Shown: positions 19,875 through 33,025, counted from the stretch's first letter. The stretch: DNA of 50,160 nt from Syntrophomonadaceae bacterium (GCA_028706315.1 JAQWBP010000013.1:1-50160); one strand, 5' to 3'. The notes: generated from the letters alone by a model not told the origin. Program-made: numbers and translations.

Positions 19875-20004
19875 CTAAATTTACCTCCTAGCCGAGAATT
19901 CTTTGTGCTTGGTTGGAAGCGGGATATCCAACATCACTTCGTTATACGGATTTTCCGCCTTGAAACCTTATCTTCCCACTAGTTTCGCAGCACCGTTTCC
20001 TCAA

Positions 20005-20316
20005 CTATAGCTTAATCTCTATATCTACTCCTGAAGGTAGATCCAAGTGCATCAGAGCATCTATAGTTTTGGGATTCGGATCCAGTATGTCTATTAATCT
20101 TTTGTGGGTCCTCATTTCGAACTGCTCTCTGGAATCTTTGTTAACATGAGGAGACCTCAAGATTGTATAAACATTCTTTTCAGTAGGCAGTGGTATGGGA
20201 CCCGAGACACTGGAACCATTTTTTTTAGCAGTCTCGACAATCTTTTGAGATGATTGATCCAAAAGTTTGTGATCGAATGCTTTCAGTCTGATTCTTACTT
20301 TTTCCTGCCCATTCAC
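20005..20316 (-). CDS. rpsJ: 30S ribosomal protein S10 (NusE)
   Basis: Small-subunit protein that also couples NusG and NusB in antitermination. The start was set at the GTG at 20316 ([21 protein letters not shown]) after a GGAGG site, giving 103 residues, the family length. The frame remains open upstream for 33 codons but shows no S10 homology there, so that part is untranslated. It is the first gene of the S10 cluster, about 105 bp after tuf. Confidence 0.96.
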   Translation of the reverse strand: MNGQEKVRIRLKAFDHKLLDQSSQKIVETAKKNGSSVSGPIPLPTEKNVYTILRSPHVNKDSREQFEMRTHKRLIDILDPNPKTIDALMHLDLPSGVDIEIKL

Positions 20317-20372
20317 TCTAATTTTAACCTCCTTAAGACTGGTTTCATTGTATACACGCTGCCGGGCGTATG

Positions 20373-20403
20373 GTAGCGAAGGACATATATTGCCCTTCAC
20401 TAC
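20373..20403 (-). promoter_or_regulatory. Hairpin in the tuf-rpsJ spacer
   Basis: Arms 20373-20382 and 20394-20403 pair over 10 bp with one G-U, loop 11 nt. There is no T-run, so it does not look like a classical terminator. It may be a processing or regulatory hairpin ahead of rpsJ; the function is inference. Confidence 0.45.
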
Positions 20404-20420
20404 GCTAACCGACAAACATT

Positions 20421-21623
20421 TTACGCATTGATGCCTGTAACAACCCCAGCTCCAACTGTTCTTCCGCCTTCTCTGATAGCAAATCTTAGCCCTTCTTCGA
20501 TGGCGATTGGGATTATCAGGTCTATGTCCATCTGAATGTTGTCGCCGGGCATTACCATTTCTACTCCCTCAGGTAACTCGATTATTCCAGTTACGTCAGT
20601 GGTACGGAAGTAAAATTGTGGTCTGTACCCGCCAAAGAACGGGGTGTGTCTGCCACCTTCTTCTTTGGTTAGAACGTATACTTCAGCTTTGAATTTGGTG
20701 TGGGGATGGATGCTGCCAGGTTTGGCCAGTACCATGCCTCTTTCTACTTCTTTGCGATCTACGCCTCTTAACAGGGTGCCAATGTTGTCTCCTGCTTCTG
20801 CATAATCAAGCAGTTTTCTGAACATTTCTACGCCTGTACATACGGTCTTTCTTGGGTCTTCTCTTAAGCCAACCATTTCTACTTCGTCGCCAATTTTTAT
20901 CTGGCCTCTTTCTACTCTTCCAGTAGTTACGGTTCCTCTTCCGGTAATGGTGAATACGTCTTCTATCGGCATTAAGAACGGTTTGTCGGTGGCTCTTTCT
21001 GGTAGCGGAATGTAGCTGTCTACTGCATCCATTAGCTGCCATATTTTACCGCACCATTCGCAGTCTTTCGCGCCACAGCCGCATTCTAATGCTTTTAAGG
21101 CTGATCCCATTACTACTGGTATATCGTCACCAGGAAATTCGTATGCGCTTAAGAGTTCGCGGACTTCCATTTCTACCAGTTCTAACAGTTCATCATCGTC
21201 TACCTGATCTGTTTTGTTCATGAATACTACTATATAAGGTACCCCTACCTGTCTGGACAGGAGTATATGCTCTCTAGTCTGAGGCATCGGACCATCTGCT
21301 GATGATACTACCAGAATTGATCCATCCATCTGGGCTGCTCCGGTAATCATGTTTTTTATGTAGTCCGCATGTCCCGGGCAGTCTACATGAGCATAATGCC
21401 TTGTTTCAGTTTCATATTCTACGTGAGCGGTGTTGATGGTTATTCCTCTTTCTCTCTCTTCCGGTGCTTTGTCAATGGAATCGTATGAGGCTGCTACCGC
21501 ACCACCTGCTTTGGATAATGTTAGGGTTATCGCTGCTGTTAATGTGGTTTTACCATGGTCAACGTGTCCTATGGTTCCGATGTTAAGATGAGGTTTTGTC
21601 CTCTCATATTTAGCCTTTGCCAT
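20421..21623 (-). CDS. tuf: Elongation factor Tu, copy 2
   Basis: GTPase that delivers aminoacyl-tRNA to the ribosome. The start was set at the ATG at 21623 ([14 protein letters not shown]); the GTG four codons upstream is part of the ribosome binding site. The 400 residues carry G1 GHVDHGKT, G3 DCPGH and G4 NKTD motifs. An insert at about residues 181-191 ([11 protein letters not shown]) has four cysteines at the end of the G domain and may bind a metal. The protein is identical to the copy at 36.7 kb. It follows fusA in the str-type order. Confidence 0.97.
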   Translation of the reverse strand: MAKAKYERTKPHLNIGTIGHVDHGKTTLTAAITLTLSKAGGAVAASYDSIDKAPEERERGITINTAHVEYETETRHYAHVDCPGHADYIKNMITGAAQMDGSILVVSSADGPMPQTREHILLSRQVGVPYIVVFMNKTDQVDDDELLELVEMEVRELLSAYEFPGDDIPVVMGSALKALECGCGAKDCEWCGKIWQLMDAVDSYIPLPERATDKPFLMPIEDVFTITGRGTVTTGRVERGQIKIGDEVEMVGLREDPRKTVCTGVEMFRKLLDYAEAGDNIGTLLRGVDRKEVERGMVLAKPGSIHPHTKFKAEVYVLTKEEGGRHTPFFGGYRPQFYFRTTDVTGIIELPEGVEMVMPGDNIQMDIDLIIPIAIEEGLRFAIREGGRTVGAGVVTGINA

Positions 21624-21655
21624 TTTGTCTCTCACCTTTCCTTTCGAAATTTCCT

Positions 21656-23740
21656 TTAAACTGGCAAGCCATATCTTCTGGCTATAATTTCTTTACTCTT
21701 GGATGCAGGTACTTCAGCAAACTCCTTTATTTGCATGGAGAAACTGGCTCTTCCCTGGCTAACTGATCTCAGGCTGGTTGCATACCCAAATGTTTCTGCC
21801 AGGGGAACAGTACCTTTGATTACTTTGCAATCCCGGTTTTCTTCAAACCCGAGAACCCTGCCCCGGCGGGCATTTAAATCTGATATTACATCTCCTACAT
21901 ATTCCTCCGGGCTGATGATTTCTATCTCCATAATTGGCTCCAGGAGTACTGATCCCGCTTTTTCCAGGCTATTTTTCAATGCCATACTGCTGGCGATTTT
22001 GAAAGCCTGCTCGGTGGAATCTACCTCGTGGAAAGTTCCTCCTATTAAGGCAACCTCCAAGTCATCAACCGGATACCCTGCGAGTATACCTGCCTGTAGG
22101 GCTTCCATAGCACCCGTTTTTACTACGGGTACGAATTCTATGGGTATACTTTCCGGGGTTGCTTTATTGGTAAAATGCTTTCCCTTTCCTTCGGGAAGTG
22201 GCATTACTTCAAGAATAACATTCGCAAATTGCCCGCGCCCGCCTGTCTGCCTATCGAAAGTTGCTGCATCACGGGCCTTTTTCTTGATAGTTTCTTTATA
22301 GGCAACCTGCGGCTTACCCACATTCGCGTTAACTTTAAATTCCTTAACCAGGCGATCGATAATAATTTCCATATGGAGTTCACCCATGCCCGAAATTATT
22401 GTTTGACCAGTTTCCTCATTAGTCCTGGTTTGGAAAGTTGGATCTTCTTCTGCCAGGCGTCGCAAGCTCTCTCCTATTTTATCCTGATCAGCCTTGGTCT
22501 TCGGTTCTATAGCAACATCTACAACTGGTGCAGGAAACTCGATTGATTCTAAAAGTACCTGATAGTCTTCTGAACAAAGCGAGTCTCCAGTTACTGTATC
22601 TTTTAGGCCTACACCTGCAACTATGTCCCCGGCAAGTACTTCATTGATTTCTTCCCTGTGGTTAGCATGCATTCTCAATATTTTAGTTATGCGCTCTTTT
22701 TTGTTCTTTTTGCTATTTATTACCTGCGAACCAACTTTTAACCGACCCGAGTAAACTCTGAAATAAGTTACTTTGCCTACATATGGATCAGTCGCAACCT
22801 TAAAGGCCAGTGCTGCCAGTGGGCCATTAATATCAGCTGGTGTTTCTACCTCATCCCCGGTTTCTAATGAAATCACCTTTACCGGTGGTATGTCAAGCGG
22901 AGATGGCAGGTATTTGGCCACAGCTTCGAGAAGCATCTGCACTCCTTTATTTTTAAAGGATGATCCACACAATACAGGTACCAGCTTATTAGCAATAGTC
23001 AGTTTACGTAATGATTGTTCGATATCTGAGGTCAGTATTTCCTGGCCTTCCAGGTACTTTTCCAGGATATCATCATCATATTCTGACAGTTTTTCTAGTA
23101 AGATAGTTCTGTATTCCTGAGCTTCTCTGGACTCGACCTCATTAAGATCTCGCTCTGTATAAGATTCGCCCAGGTCGTCGTCATAATGATAAGCTTTCTG
23201 TTTAATAATATCGATGACCCCGGTGAATTTATCCTCGGCCCCAACGGGCAACTGTACCAGTACAACCTCACTGCCAAGATTGTTTCTAATCATTTTTGCG
23301 GCGCGGAAGAAATCTGCTCCTACCCTGTCCATTTTGTTGATATAAGCTATCCGAGGGATATTGTATCTATCAGCCTGGCGCCATACTGTTTCTGACTGGG
23401 GCTGTACTCCTGCTACTGCGCAAAAAATGCCAATGGCGCCATCTAGTATGCGTAATGACCGTTCTACCTCAACAGTAAAGTCCACATGGCCGGGCGTGTC
23501 GATAATGTTTATATTGTAATTTTCCCACTGGCAAGCAGTAGCAGCAGAGGTAATTGTTATGCCTCTTTCTTGCTCCTGAACCATCCAATCCATGGTAGCT
23601 GTTCCTTTATCAACTTCGCCCATCCTGTGCACTTTTCCAGTATAGAACAGCATCCTTTCGGTCGTAGTGGTCTTGCCGGCATCAATATGTGCCATGATAC
23701 CTATATTACGTATATTATTTAGATCGTCATTGTCAGACAT
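21656..23740 (-). CDS. fusA: Elongation factor G
   Basis: Ribosomal translocase GTPase. At 694 residues it has G1 [12 protein letters not shown] (about 17-28), G2 [12 protein letters not shown]3 DTPGHVDFT and G4 [10 protein letters not shown], followed by domains II-V including [12 protein letters not shown] in domain IV. It lies between rpsG and tuf, the classical str operon. Confidence 0.98.
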   Translation of the reverse strand: MSDNDDLNNIRNIGIMAHIDAGKTTTTERMLFYTGKVHRMGEVDKGTATMDWMVQEQERGITITSAATACQWENYNINIIDTPGHVDFTVEVERSLRILDGAIGIFCAVAGVQPQSETVWRQADRYNIPRIAYINKMDRVGADFFRAAKMIRNNLGSEVVLVQLPVGAEDKFTGVIDIIKQKAYHYDDDLGESYTERDLNEVESREAQEYRTILLEKLSEYDDDILEKYLEGQEILTSDIEQSLRKLTIANKLVPVLCGSSFKNKGVQMLLEAVAKYLPSPLDIPPVKVISLETGDEVETPADINGPLAALAFKVATDPYVGKVTYFRVYSGRLKVGSQVINSKKNKKERITKILRMHANHREEINEVLAGDIVAGVGLKDTVTGDSLCSEDYQVLLESIEFPAPVVDVAIEPKTKADQDKIGESLRRLAEEDPTFQTRTNEETGQTIISGMGELHMEIIIDRLVKEFKVNANVGKPQVAYKETIKKKARDAATFDRQTGGRGQFANVILEVMPLPEGKGKHFTNKATPESIPIEFVPVVKTGAMEALQAGILAGYPVDDLEVALIGGTFHEVDSTEQAFKIASSMALKNSLEKAGSVLLEPIMEIEIISPEEYVGDVISDLNARRGRVLGFEENRDCKVIKGTVPLAETFGYATSLRSVSQGRASFSMQIKEFAEVPASKSKEIIARRYGLPV

Positions 23741-23764
23741 ATAGACACTCCTCGGTTCTACACT

Positions 23765-24627
<863 letters not shown>

Positions 24628-24657
24628 ACCTGCACCTCCCTTCTTAGTTATCAGGTT

Positions 24658-24697
24658 TTAGCTGACCAGAAAGTATTTCTGCGTTCTGATCAGCTAA
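24658..24697 (-). promoter_or_regulatory. Strong hairpin upstream of rpsL
   Basis: Arms 24658-24671 and 24684-24697 form a 14-bp helix with one G-U and a 12-nt loop. The hairpin begins just past the stop codon of the L7Ae-like gene. No T-run follows on the minus strand, so readthrough is likely. A role as regulatory, processing or protein-binding structure is inferred only. Confidence 0.55.
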
Positions 24698-24699
24698 TA

Positions 24700-24948
24700 T
24701 TACTCATTTAATAAAGCAACTGCAGCTGAACCTACATCAATACCACAAATATCGCCCAGCACTTCCATACTACCCGCTATTTCAAACTCAACGTTATTTT
24801 CCCTGCATAAGTCTTTTATGGGTCCAATAACATGAGGCTCCGCATCACTGGCAATGTAGACTTTTTTAGCCAAACCTTTACTTATAGCTTTCTTTACCTG
24901 TTTGATGCCAATTACTTTCGGGCCATTTTTAATCTCCCTGAGCGGCAT
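24700..24948 (-). CDS. L7Ae/L30e-family RNA-binding protein
   Basis: An 82-residue kink-turn-binding protein of the YbxF/RplGB type. The start was set at the ATG at 24948 (MPLREIKNGPKVIGIKQVKKA) with a GGAGG site about 9 nt upstream; the frame continues 39 codons further but without a site and without family similarity. The conserved KAISKGLAKKVYIASDAEPHVI and GIDVGSAAVAL segments are present. Its position between rpoC and rpsL is conserved in Firmicutes; the proteins bind K-turns but their cell role is not settled. Confidence 0.88.
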   Translation of the reverse strand: MPLREIKNGPKVIGIKQVKKAISKGLAKKVYIASDAEPHVIGPIKDLCRENNVEFEIAGSMEVLGDICGIDVGSAAVALLNE

Positions 24949-25074
24949 TGTGACACCCTCCTCTGACAAACAAACTTGAATTCCGTTATAATCTAGCTTA
25001 TTTGTCACGCACTTTAGTATTTTAGCACCTGGTGAGCTCTCAGTCAAATATTTTGTTTTAATCATAAAAAACTT

Positions 25075-28000
25075 TTATTCTTCTACCGTATTTTTATCTT
25101 CTTGCGTTACAGTATAGCCTGTTTGACGGTAAGAAGAATAGCCGGTTCCAGCCGGGATAAGTTTCCCGATTATAACATTTTCTTTTAACCCGATAAGGTT
25201 ATCTACTTTACCTTTAATAGCAGCTTCAGTTAAAACTTTCGTAGTTTCCTGGAACGATGCTGCTGAGAGGAAAGATTCTGTGTTCAGTGATGCCTTGGTA
25301 ATACCCAAAAGCATTGGCGAACATACTGATGGCAGCTTCTTACTCTTAATCGCCTGCATATTTTCTTCTTCAAAATTAACTATATCTATAAAGGCGCCTG
25401 GTAATAATGAAGTGTCACCCGGGTCTTCGATTTTTACTTTTTTCAGCATCTGTCTTATCATGATCTCAATATGCTTGTCACTAATGTCAACCCCCTGGGA
25501 CCGGTAAACTTTCTGCACTTCCTGTAAGAGATATTTTTGTACATCCCGCAGCCCTTTGGTCTTTAAAATATCATGCGGATTAAGTGGCCCTTCGGTCAGA
25601 GCATCACCTATCTGTACAAAATCACCTTCACCAAATTTTAACCGTGAACCGTAGTGTACCAGTGAGGCATCTAGTTCTTCGTCATTATCACCTAAAACTT
25701 CAATCTGACGTCTACCTTTATTTTCACCGAAATGTACTCTACCTGATGCTTCAGCTACTAGTGCCTGCCCCTTAGGTTTGCGAACTTCAAAAAGTTCTTC
25801 CACCCTAGGTAGACCCCGGGTTATGTCTTCTCCAGCAACTCCTCCGGTGTGGAAAGTCCTCATTGTAAGCTGAGTACCAGGTTCACCAATAGACTGGGCA
25901 GCCAGGATTCCGACTGCTTCACCTATTTCAACATCATAACCAGTTGCCAGGTTACGTCCGTAACATTTCTTACAGACTCCGTGCTTAGTCTTACAAGTTA
26001 ACACACTTCTAATTTTGACTTTTTCAATACCAGCTTTTTCTATTTCATAGCCAGCCTCGTCATCAATCATCTGGTTCTCTTCCACCAGAACTTCGCCAGT
26101 AACCGGGTGAGTAACTGTATCAACTGCTACCCGGCCAATAAGGCGCTGATGTAATGGTTCTATCAGCTGAGAACCTTCCATGATTTTATCCACCCAAATT
26201 CCTTCTACTGCTTCGCAATCGTCTTCCCTTACTATGACATCCTGCGATACGTCAACTAGACGCCTGGTTAGATAACCAGAATCGGCAGTACGCAGAGCAG
26301 TATCTGCCAGTCCTTTTCTGGCTCCATGAGTGGAAATGAAGTATTCCAAAACTGTAAGGCCTTCACGGAAATTAGCCTTGATGGGCAGGTCAATAATTTT
26401 ACCAGAAGGGTCAGCCATTAGACCACGCATACCTGCCAGCTGGCGGATCTGCTGCATGTTACCTCTGGCACCTGATGTCGCCATCATGTAGACAGGGTTG
26501 TCTTCAGGTAAAGATTCCTGTAATGCTTTGGTAACATCATCAGTAGCCTGATTCCATATTTCAACTACCTGAGAATGCCTTTCTTCATCAGTAATCAAGC
26601 CTATCAGGAAGTCTTCTTCAATAGCATCAACATTATTATCGGCTTCTTCAAGAATAGCGGCTTTGGCAGCCGGTGTTTCAAAATCTGTGACGCCAACGCT
26701 TATACCGGCTTTAGTACTGAATTCATAGCCCAGCTTTTTGATGCCATCCAGCATTTCTGCCGTTTTAGCATTGCCCTCCAGACGGTAGCAATCATATACC
26801 AGATTACCTAGTTTCTTTTTGTCTATTACTCCATTAAAATAGCCTAAACTATCTGGTATCATCTCATTTAAGATAACCCGTCCTACTGAAGTTTCGACTA
26901 TCTTTTCTTCATATGTTTGTTCTCCATTATTCTTCAGGAGTTCTCTTCCTGTTTTCAGGGGCACCTTCATCTTAACCCTGATTTGCTCATGTAAAGTCAG
27001 ACAACCTACTTGATATGCCATCCGGGCCTCTTCCGGACTAGAAAATGCTTTATGATGTTCTTTGTTGTCTTTTTTCACATAACTAAGATAGTAAAGCCCT
27101 ATAACCATGTCCTGAGTTGGTGTACATACCGGCTTGCCATCTTTGGGATTAAGGATATTGTTGCTGGCCAGCATTAGGAGCCTGGCTTCAGTCTGTGCTT
27201 CAGCTGATAAAGGAACATGGACTGCCATCTGGTCACCATCAAAGTCCGCATTATAAGCAGTACAGACTAGAGGATGTAGCTGTAATGCACGTCCTTCAAC
27301 TAGCACAGGTTCGAATGCCTGTATTCCCAGGCGATGCAGTGTTGGGGCACGGTTTAAAAGTACGGGATGTTCTTTAATAACATCATCTAATATATCCCAT
27401 ACTTCTTCTCTGCCTCTTTCCACCATTTTTTTGGCACTTTTTATATTCGAAGCAATCTGCCGATCGACTAGTTTTTTCATTACGAAAGGTTTAAATAGCT
27501 CCAGAGCCATCTCCTTGGGTAAACCACACTGATGCATCATCAGGTTAGGACCTACTACTATTACTGACCGTCCCGAATAGTCGACCCTCTTGCCCAGGAG
27601 ATTCTGTCTAAACCTTCCCTGCTTACCTTTAAGCATATCACTTAGAGATTTGAGCGGCCTATTACCAGGCCCGGTTACGGGGCGTCCTCGCCTCCCATTA
27701 TCAACAAGTGCATCTACTGCTTCTTGCAGCATTCTTTTTTCATTGCGCACAATTATATCAGGGGCACCCAGATCGAGCAGCCTCTTTAAACGATTATTAC
27801 GATTTATTACCCGGCGGTATAAGTCATTCAAATCAGAAGTGGCAAAACGGCCACCATCCAACTGTACCATCGGCCTCAGTTCCGGGGGGATAACTGGCAG
27901 TACATCCATTATCATCCACACTGGGTCATTGCCTGATAGGCGGAAGGCTTCTACTACTTCCAGACGTTTGATGGCCCTGCTCTTTCTTTGGCCTGTAGTT

Positions 28001-28590
28001 GTAGTAATCTCCTCTTTCAGGGCAAGAGCCATTTTTCCCAGCTCAAGCTCAGCCAGAAGTTCTTTCATGGCTTCAGCTCCGATGCCAGCAACGAAAGCTT
28101 CACCGTATTTTTCCCGGCTTTCCCGGTATTCTCTTTCGTTAAGTAGTTGTTTCTTTAATAATGGTGTATCACCTGGATCAATTACTATATAGTTAACAAA
28201 GTAAATAACTTTTTCTAGCACTTTGGGAGACATGTCGAGTAACAGACCCATCCGACTCGGAATACCTTTTAGGTACCATATATGACATACAGAAGCAGCC
28301 AACTCGATATGTCCCATACGCTCTCTTCTAACTTTTGATGTAGTTACTTCAACACCACAGCGGTCACAAACTATGCCTTTATGCCGAACTCGCTTGTATT
28401 TCCCGCAATGACATTCCCAATCCTTGACCGGACCAAATATCTTTTCACAAAATAGTCCTTCTTTTTCCGGCCTTAGCGTACGGTAGTTTATCGTTTCGGG
28501 CTTTTTAATCTCTCCACTACTCCATTTACGTATTTGCTCAGGAGAAGCCAGGGATATTTTGATCCGCTCAAAATTATTTACATCTAACAA
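25075..28590 (-). CDS. rpoC: RNA polymerase beta' subunit
   Basis: Largest RNA polymerase subunit, holding the catalytic Mg ion through [12 protein letters not shown] (about 447-458). The 1171 residues start with the N-terminal zinc site ([25 protein letters not shown], about 48-80) and include the trigger-loop region [27 protein letters not shown]. The length is typical for Clostridia. It follows rpoB after 75 bp. Confidence 0.98.
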   Translation of the reverse strand: MLDVNNFERIKISLASPEQIRKWSSGEIKKPETINYRTLRPEKEGLFCEKIFGPVKDWECHCGKYKRVRHKGIVCDRCGVEVTTSKVRRERMGHIELAASVCHIWYLKGIPSRMGLLLDMSPKVLEKVIYFVNYIVIDPGDTPLLKKQLLNEREYRESREKYGEAFVAGIGAEAMKELLAELELGKMALALKEEITTTTGQRKSRAIKRLEVVEAFRLSGNDPVWMIMDVLPVIPPELRPMVQLDGGRFATSDLNDLYRRVINRNNRLKRLLDLGAPDIIVRNEKRMLQEAVDALVDNGRRGRPVTGPGNRPLKSLSDMLKGKQGRFRQNLLGKRVDYSGRSVIVVGPNLMMHQCGLPKEMALELFKPFVMKKLVDRQIASNIKSAKKMVERGREEVWDILDDVIKEHPVLLNRAPTLHRLGIQAFEPVLVEGRALQLHPLVCTAYNADFDGDQMAVHVPLSAEAQTEARLLMLASNNILNPKDGKPVCTPTQDMVIGLYYLSYVKKDNKEHHKAFSSPEEARMAYQVGCLTLHEQIRVKMKVPLKTGRELLKNNGEQTYEEKIVETSVGRVILNEMIPDSLGYFNGVIDKKKLGNLVYDCYRLEGNAKTAEMLDGIKKLGYEFSTKAGISVGVTDFETPAAKAAILEEADNNVDAIEEDFLIGLITDEERHSQVVEIWNQATDDVTKALQESLPEDNPVYMMATSGARGNMQQIRQLAGMRGLMADPSGKIIDLPIKANFREGLTVLEYFISTHGARKGLADTALRTADSGYLTRRLVDVSQDVIVREDDCEAVEGIWVDKIMEGSQLIEPLHQRLIGRVAVDTVTHPVTGEVLVEENQMIDDEAGYEIEKAGIEKVKIRSVLTCKTKHGVCKKCYGRNLATGYDVEIGEAVGILAAQSIGEPGTQLTMRTFHTGGVAGEDITRGLPRVEELFEVRKPKGQALVAEASGRVHFGENKGRRQIEVLGDNDEELDASLVHYGSRLKFGEGDFVQIGDALTEGPLNPHDILKTKGLRDVQKYLLQEVQKVYRSQGVDISDKHIEIMIRQMLKKVKIEDPGDTSLLPGAFIDIVNFEEENMQAIKSKKLPSVCSPMLLGITKASLNTESFLSAASFQETTKVLTEAAIKGKVDNLIGLKENVIIGKLIPAGTGYSSYRQTGYTVTQEDKNTVEE

Positions 28591-28665
28591 ATCAGTCGCT
28601 CCCTTCCGAAGATTAATACGCTTTAGGAACTAATTCAGGATTCATCCTTATCCTTCTAGTCCAGA

Positions 28666-31600
28666 TCAGCTTTTTAGGTCCTTTTCTTCCGGTGTTTCCT
28701 CATCTTCAACAACTGCTGCGTTGTCAACCTCGTCTGGTCTTCCTACTGTGGATTCAGGTAGTTCAACACCAAGTTCTCGGGCCTTTTCTTTTTCATTAAC
28801 GTCATAATCCACATCTTTTATAAGGATTTCCTGATCATCTCCAGAAAGAATTCTTACATCCAGGGCCAGGCTCTGCAGTTCTTTGATTAAAACCTTAAAG
28901 CCTTCCGGAACCCCTGGTTCGGGAATATTATCACCTTTGACTATAGATTCATAAGTTTTCAATCTTCCCACTACATCGTCTGACTTGACAGTAAGTATTT
29001 CTTGTAATGTGTATGCCGCACCATAAGCTTCCAGAGCCCAGACTTCCATTTCACCAAATCTCTGCCCACCAAACTGAGCTTTACCTCCGAGTGGCTGCTG
29101 GGTTACCAGAGAATATGGTCCAATAGAACGGGCATGGATTTTATCATCGACCAGATGAGCCAGTTTTAGAAAGTAGATATAGCCAACAGTTACCTCGTTG
29201 TCAAAAGGCTCTCCGGTTCTGCCATCGTACAAGGTAGTTTTACCGTTTTCCGGCAATCCCGCTTCATGAAGTTTGGCAAAAATATCTTCCTCTTCTGCCC
29301 CATCAAAAACAGGGGTAGCAATGTTAATACCTAGAGCCTTTGCCGCCCATCCCATATGACATTCTAGTATTTGTCCAATATTCATTCGGGATGGTACACC
29401 CAGCGGGTTAAGAACTAACTGTATTGGAGTACCATCTGCCAAAAAAGGCATATCTTCCTCAGGTAAAATTCTGGATATTACGCCCTTATTCCCATGACGA
29501 CCTGCCATTTTATCTCCTTGAGATATCTTCCTTTTCTGAGCTATATATACTCTGACTAGTTGATTTACTCCAGGAGGAAGTTCATCACCTTTTTCACGGG
29601 AGAACCGCTTTACGGCTACGATTTTTCCTGCCTCACCATGGGGCACTCGTAGTGATGAGTCGCGCACTTCACGGGCTTTTTCTCCAAAAATTGCTCTCAA
29701 TAGCCGTTCTTCTGGTGTCAGCTCAGTCTCTCCCTTAGGAGTTACTTTACCAACTAAGATGTCATCAGGTCTTACCTCGGCACCCACCCGGATAACACCT
29801 TGTTCATCAAGATTTTTCAGCATGTCTTCTGATACATTAGGTATATCACGTGTAATTTCTTCTGCTCCCAGTTTAGTGTCACGTGCCTCGCATTCGTATT
29901 CTTCTATATGAATAGAGGTAAAAACATCTTCTTTAACCAGCTTTTCTGATATTAAAATCGCATCTTCGTAGTTGTACCCTTCCCAGGGCATATATGCAGC
30001 CAGAACATTACGTCCCAGAGCTAGTTCACCCATTTCGGTACTAGGCCCGTCAGCTATGATTGAATCAGGTTCAATCCTCTCACCAACTTCAACAATAGGC
30101 CTCTGGTTATAACAGGTGCCCTGATTAGAACGCATAAATTTAAGTACTTCGTATGTTTCTAGTTTTCCCTCATCAGTTTCAATTGTTATGCGAGTGGCAC
30201 TTACTTTTTTAACTATGCCACCGCTTTTGCACACAACTACTGCGCCTGAGTCTTTAGCTGCTTTATATTCCAGGCCTGTTCCTACTACCGGAGAATCAGT
30301 TTTTATGAGTGGAACTGCCTGTCTCTGCATGTTAGCACCCATTAGGGCACGGTTAGCATCATCATTTTCTAGGAAAGGTATTAGTGAAGTAGCCACACTG
30401 AACACCTGCTTAGGAGAAACATCCATATAGTCAACTTTGCTTACAGGTACTTCCAGTATTTCTTCACCATGTCTGGCTTCAACTCTTTCACCTATAAAGA
30501 AACCGTCTGCATCCAGGGGCGCATTAGCCTGGGCAACAATATATTTTTCTTCTTCATCAGCGGAAAGATAGTTAATTTCGTTTAATATGCAGCCCTTTTC
30601 TTTATCTACTTTCCTATAAGGAGTCTCAATAAAGCCAAAGTCATTAACCCGGCCAAAAGTTGCCAGTGACCCAATCAAGCCAATGTTAGGGCCTTCCGGT
30701 GTTTCTATGGGACAAATGCGTCCGTAATGTGAATGGTGAACGTCCCTGACCTGGAAACCGGCACGTTCTCTGGTTAAGCCACCTGGCCCCAGTGCACTAA
30801 GCCGTCTTTTATGGGTAAGCTCTGCCAGCGGATTAGTTTGATCCATGAATTGGGAAAGCTGGGAGCTACCAAAGAATTCCTTGACGGCAGCCGTAATCGG
30901 TCGTATATTTATAAGCACTTGGGGAGTAAGAGTCTCTACATCGTGAATACTCATTCTTTCCCGCACAACTCGTTCCATGCGTACCAGACCAGTCCTGAAT
31001 TGGTTTTGCAGGAGTTCACCAATAGAACGGAGTCGTCTATTACCCAGGTGGTCTATCTCGTCAGTTTTCCCTTCTCCTTTGATTAGTTTAAGTAAATAAC
31101 CAACCGTGGCTGTTATGTCTTCAACAGTCAGATGTCTTACCTCAACCGGAATCTCCAGCTCCAACTTTTTATTAACCTTATATCTACCTACAACTGCCAT
31201 GTCATACCTGCGCGGGTCAAAGAACAGGTTATTTAATAGTTGTTCTGCGGCGTCTTCGGTAGCCATTTCACCTGGGCGCAAGCGCCGATAGAATTCGATT
31301 AAAGCTTCCTTCTTATTTGTCGTAGTATCTTTTTCCAGAGTTTTCTCAATAGTTTCATCGTTATTGTAGAGCGCCATTATAGTTTCATTTGTTTCGTATC
31401 CTATTGAGCGTAAAAGTACGGTAACCGGTATTTTCCTGGTTTTGTCTATGCGTGTATATATTATACCGGCACTATCCATTTCCAATTCAAACCACGCACC
31501 ACGATTTGGAATAACGGTTGCCGCATATAAGAGGTTACCTGATACATCTACCCGATCACTAAAATACACCCCGGGTGATTTTACCAGCTGACTGACGACT

Positions 31601-31992
31601 ACCCGCTCGGCACCATTAATGATAAATGTCCCTTTGTCAGTCATTAACGGAAGATCACCCATATAAACTTCGGATTCTTTTATTTCGCCATTCTCTTTGT
31701 CTGTTAACCTGACCTTGAGTTTTAGCGGTGCCTGGTAACTGACATCTCTTTCTTTGCATTCATTAACCGAATACTTCGGTTCTCCCCGGCTGTAATCGAT
31801 AAAATCAAGTTCGAGATTACCAGTAAAATCATTGATGGGAAATACTTCCTGCAAGGCGCTGCGCAGTCCATGTTTTAGAAACCATTCATATGAACTGAGC
31901 TGCACCTGTATAAGATTGGGCAATGCAATAGGTTCTTCTATTCGTGCGTAACTGAGCCTTTGTACCTTACCATATTTTTCAATATGCGCCAT
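28666..31992 (-). CDS. rpoB: RNA polymerase beta subunit
   Basis: Second catalytic subunit of RNA polymerase. The 1108 residues contain the rifampicin-pocket segment ([33 protein letters not shown], near residues 374-406) with the usual wild-type residues, and the C-terminal [20 protein letters not shown]. It has its own promoter in the spacer after the membrane protein gene and is 75 bp before rpoC. The acidic C-terminal tail ([13 protein letters not shown]) is lineage-specific. Confidence 0.98.
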   Translation of the reverse strand: MAHIEKYGKVQRLSYARIEEPIALPNLIQVQLSSYEWFLKHGLRSALQEVFPINDFTGNLELDFIDYSRGEPKYSVNECKERDVSYQAPLKLKVRLTDKENGEIKESEVYMGDLPLMTDKGTFIINGAERVVVSQLVKSPGVYFSDRVDVSGNLLYAATVIPNRGAWFELEMDSAGIIYTRIDKTRKIPVTVLLRSIGYETNETIMALYNNDETIEKTLEKDTTTNKKEALIEFYRRLRPGEMATEDAAEQLLNNLFFDPRRYDMAVVGRYKVNKKLELEIPVEVRHLTVEDITATVGYLLKLIKGEGKTDEIDHLGNRRLRSIGELLQNQFRTGLVRMERVVRERMSIHDVETLTPQVLINIRPITAAVKEFFGSSQLSQFMDQTNPLAELTHKRRLSALGPGGLTRERAGFQVRDVHHSHYGRICPIETPEGPNIGLIGSLATFGRVNDFGFIETPYRKVDKEKGCILNEINYLSADEEEKYIVAQANAPLDADGFFIGERVEARHGEEILEVPVSKVDYMDVSPKQVFSVATSLIPFLENDDANRALMGANMQRQAVPLIKTDSPVVGTGLEYKAAKDSGAVVVCKSGGIVKKVSATRITIETDEGKLETYEVLKFMRSNQGTCYNQRPIVEVGERIEPDSIIADGPSTEMGELALGRNVLAAYMPWEGYNYEDAILISEKLVKEDVFTSIHIEEYECEARDTKLGAEEITRDIPNVSEDMLKNLDEQGVIRVGAEVRPDDILVGKVTPKGETELTPEERLLRAIFGEKAREVRDSSLRVPHGEAGKIVAVKRFSREKGDELPPGVNQLVRVYIAQKRKISQGDKMAGRHGNKGVISRILPEEDMPFLADGTPIQLVLNPLGVPSRMNIGQILECHMGWAAKALGINIATPVFDGAEEEDIFAKLHEAGLPENGKTTLYDGRTGEPFDNEVTVGYIYFLKLAHLVDDKIHARSIGPYSLVTQQPLGGKAQFGGQRFGEMEVWALEAYGAAYTLQEILTVKSDDVVGRLKTYESIVKGDNIPEPGVPEGFKVLIKELQSLALDVRILSGDDQEILIKDVDYDVNEKEKARELGVELPESTVGRPDEVDNAAVVEDEETPEEKDLKS

Positions 31993-32132
31993 AAAGAGAA
32001 TTCACCCCTTTATTTTATTCCCAAAAGAGTGAAAAGCAAGGCTTAATCTGAAACCTCGCTTTTAAATAAAGCTTTGGGCTGAACATCTATAAATAAAAAT
32101 TCACCATTAAATCATACAAATGGCAATTATTA

Positions 32133-32161
32133 ATGTTAGCACAGGCTTTTTTAATAGTCAA
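32133..32161 (-). promoter_or_regulatory. Promoter upstream of rpoB
   Basis: Minus-strand TTGACT (32156-32161) and TAACAT (32133-32138) with 17-nt spacing and a TG extended -10. It sits just past the stop codon of the upstream gene, about 140 bp before rpoB, so rpoBC can be transcribed independently of the L10-L12 genes. Confidence 0.75.
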
Positions 32162-32182
32162 GAAATAAATGATTTTTTTTGA

Positions 32183-32830
32183 CTAATCATCCTTTTTTAT
32201 TTCATGTACTTTGTCGAGAGAATATTCTTTTTCAATGAATTGATCTACTTTTTTCATTCTACTAAGCAATTTGAAAACAATAATAAGCCCGCCGAGTCCG
32301 AATATCAAGAGGGCTATGGGCAAACCTTCGAAAACCACCGCCTGCATGATAAAATTTTTATTATCTACATTATCTATCTGGGAAAGGTTCCATATACCAA
32401 CAAGTTCATTAATTTCTAAAGCAGAACTTTCCCGTATGATTCCGGGAAGGTGTATATAGAGTTTACCACTAGAATCGTTAGTCAGGTAGGAATATAAACT
32501 GTTAGAAACCGTTTCATTTTTAGTTAAAGCAATAGTTTTAAAAATCAAGTAATTTTTAACTTCTGCTTTAACTGGTAGTCTATCCGCCAGGGAATTATAA
32601 ACTTGCCAATTTTCTATGTCCCTGCTTATTATCTTTTGGCCCTGCTCAGTTGCAAATGTCCATGTATCTCCAGCTGCAATATTATCTTTTTTATCTACAG
32701 TAATCTGTTCTTGAATCGTTCCATCTTCATTCCAGATAAGCCGCCACTCTACCTGGTCTGCTACTGCTGCCGGGCAAAAAATTAGTACGGAAAATAATAT
32801 TAAACAAACGATTGGGAAATATTTTTTCAT
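32183..32830 (-). CDS. Membrane-anchored exported protein of unknown function
   Basis: 215 residues. An N-terminal signal peptide is visible (MKKYFPIVCLILFSVLIFCPAAVADQ, cleavage probably near residue 24), followed by about 140 residues outside the cell, a single hydrophobic segment near 168-188 (FEGLPIALLIFGLGGLIIVF), and a basic then mixed-charge cytoplasmic tail. No family is recognised. It lies between rplL and rpoB and has its own promoter upstream, so it is probably not merely a passenger of the ribosomal genes. Function cannot be inferred. Confidence 0.85.
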   Translation of the reverse strand: MKKYFPIVCLILFSVLIFCPAAVADQVEWRLIWNEDGTIQEQITVDKKDNIAAGDTWTFATEQGQKIISRDIENWQVYNSLADRLPVKAEVKNYLIFKTIALTKNETVSNSLYSYLTNDSSGKLYIHLPGIIRESSALEINELVGIWNLSQIDNVDNKNFIMQAVVFEGLPIALLIFGLGGLIIVFKLLSRMKKVDQFIEKEYSLDKVHEIKKDD

Positions 32831-32874
32831 TATACATCATTTCCCTTCTCGAACTAAATTAAACCTGAATTTAG

Positions 32875-32900
32875 ATTATACCACAAATTCATTTTGTCAA
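32875..32900 (-). promoter_or_regulatory. Promoter of the membrane-protein gene
   Basis: Perfect TTGACA (32895-32900) and TATAAT (32875-32880) hexamers on the minus strand, but with only 14 nt between them. The -10 is preceded by TG (extended -10), which may compensate. The gene start is 45 bp downstream. Confidence 0.6.
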
Positions 32901-33025
32901 TAGGAATTTTCTCGTTTACATGACAGGGTAGCAGGGGGGAGTGGTTGTGCCCTGAGGCCATGAGGGGGTTTAATAATAAAAGAATCTGCGTAAGTCATAA
33001 TAGTCTGAGTTTATCTGTCATTTAA

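Noticed and set aside
20317-20415. N-terminal extension of S10 (33 codons)
   Set aside because: No family similarity, and a proper ribosome binding site precedes the internal GTG start.
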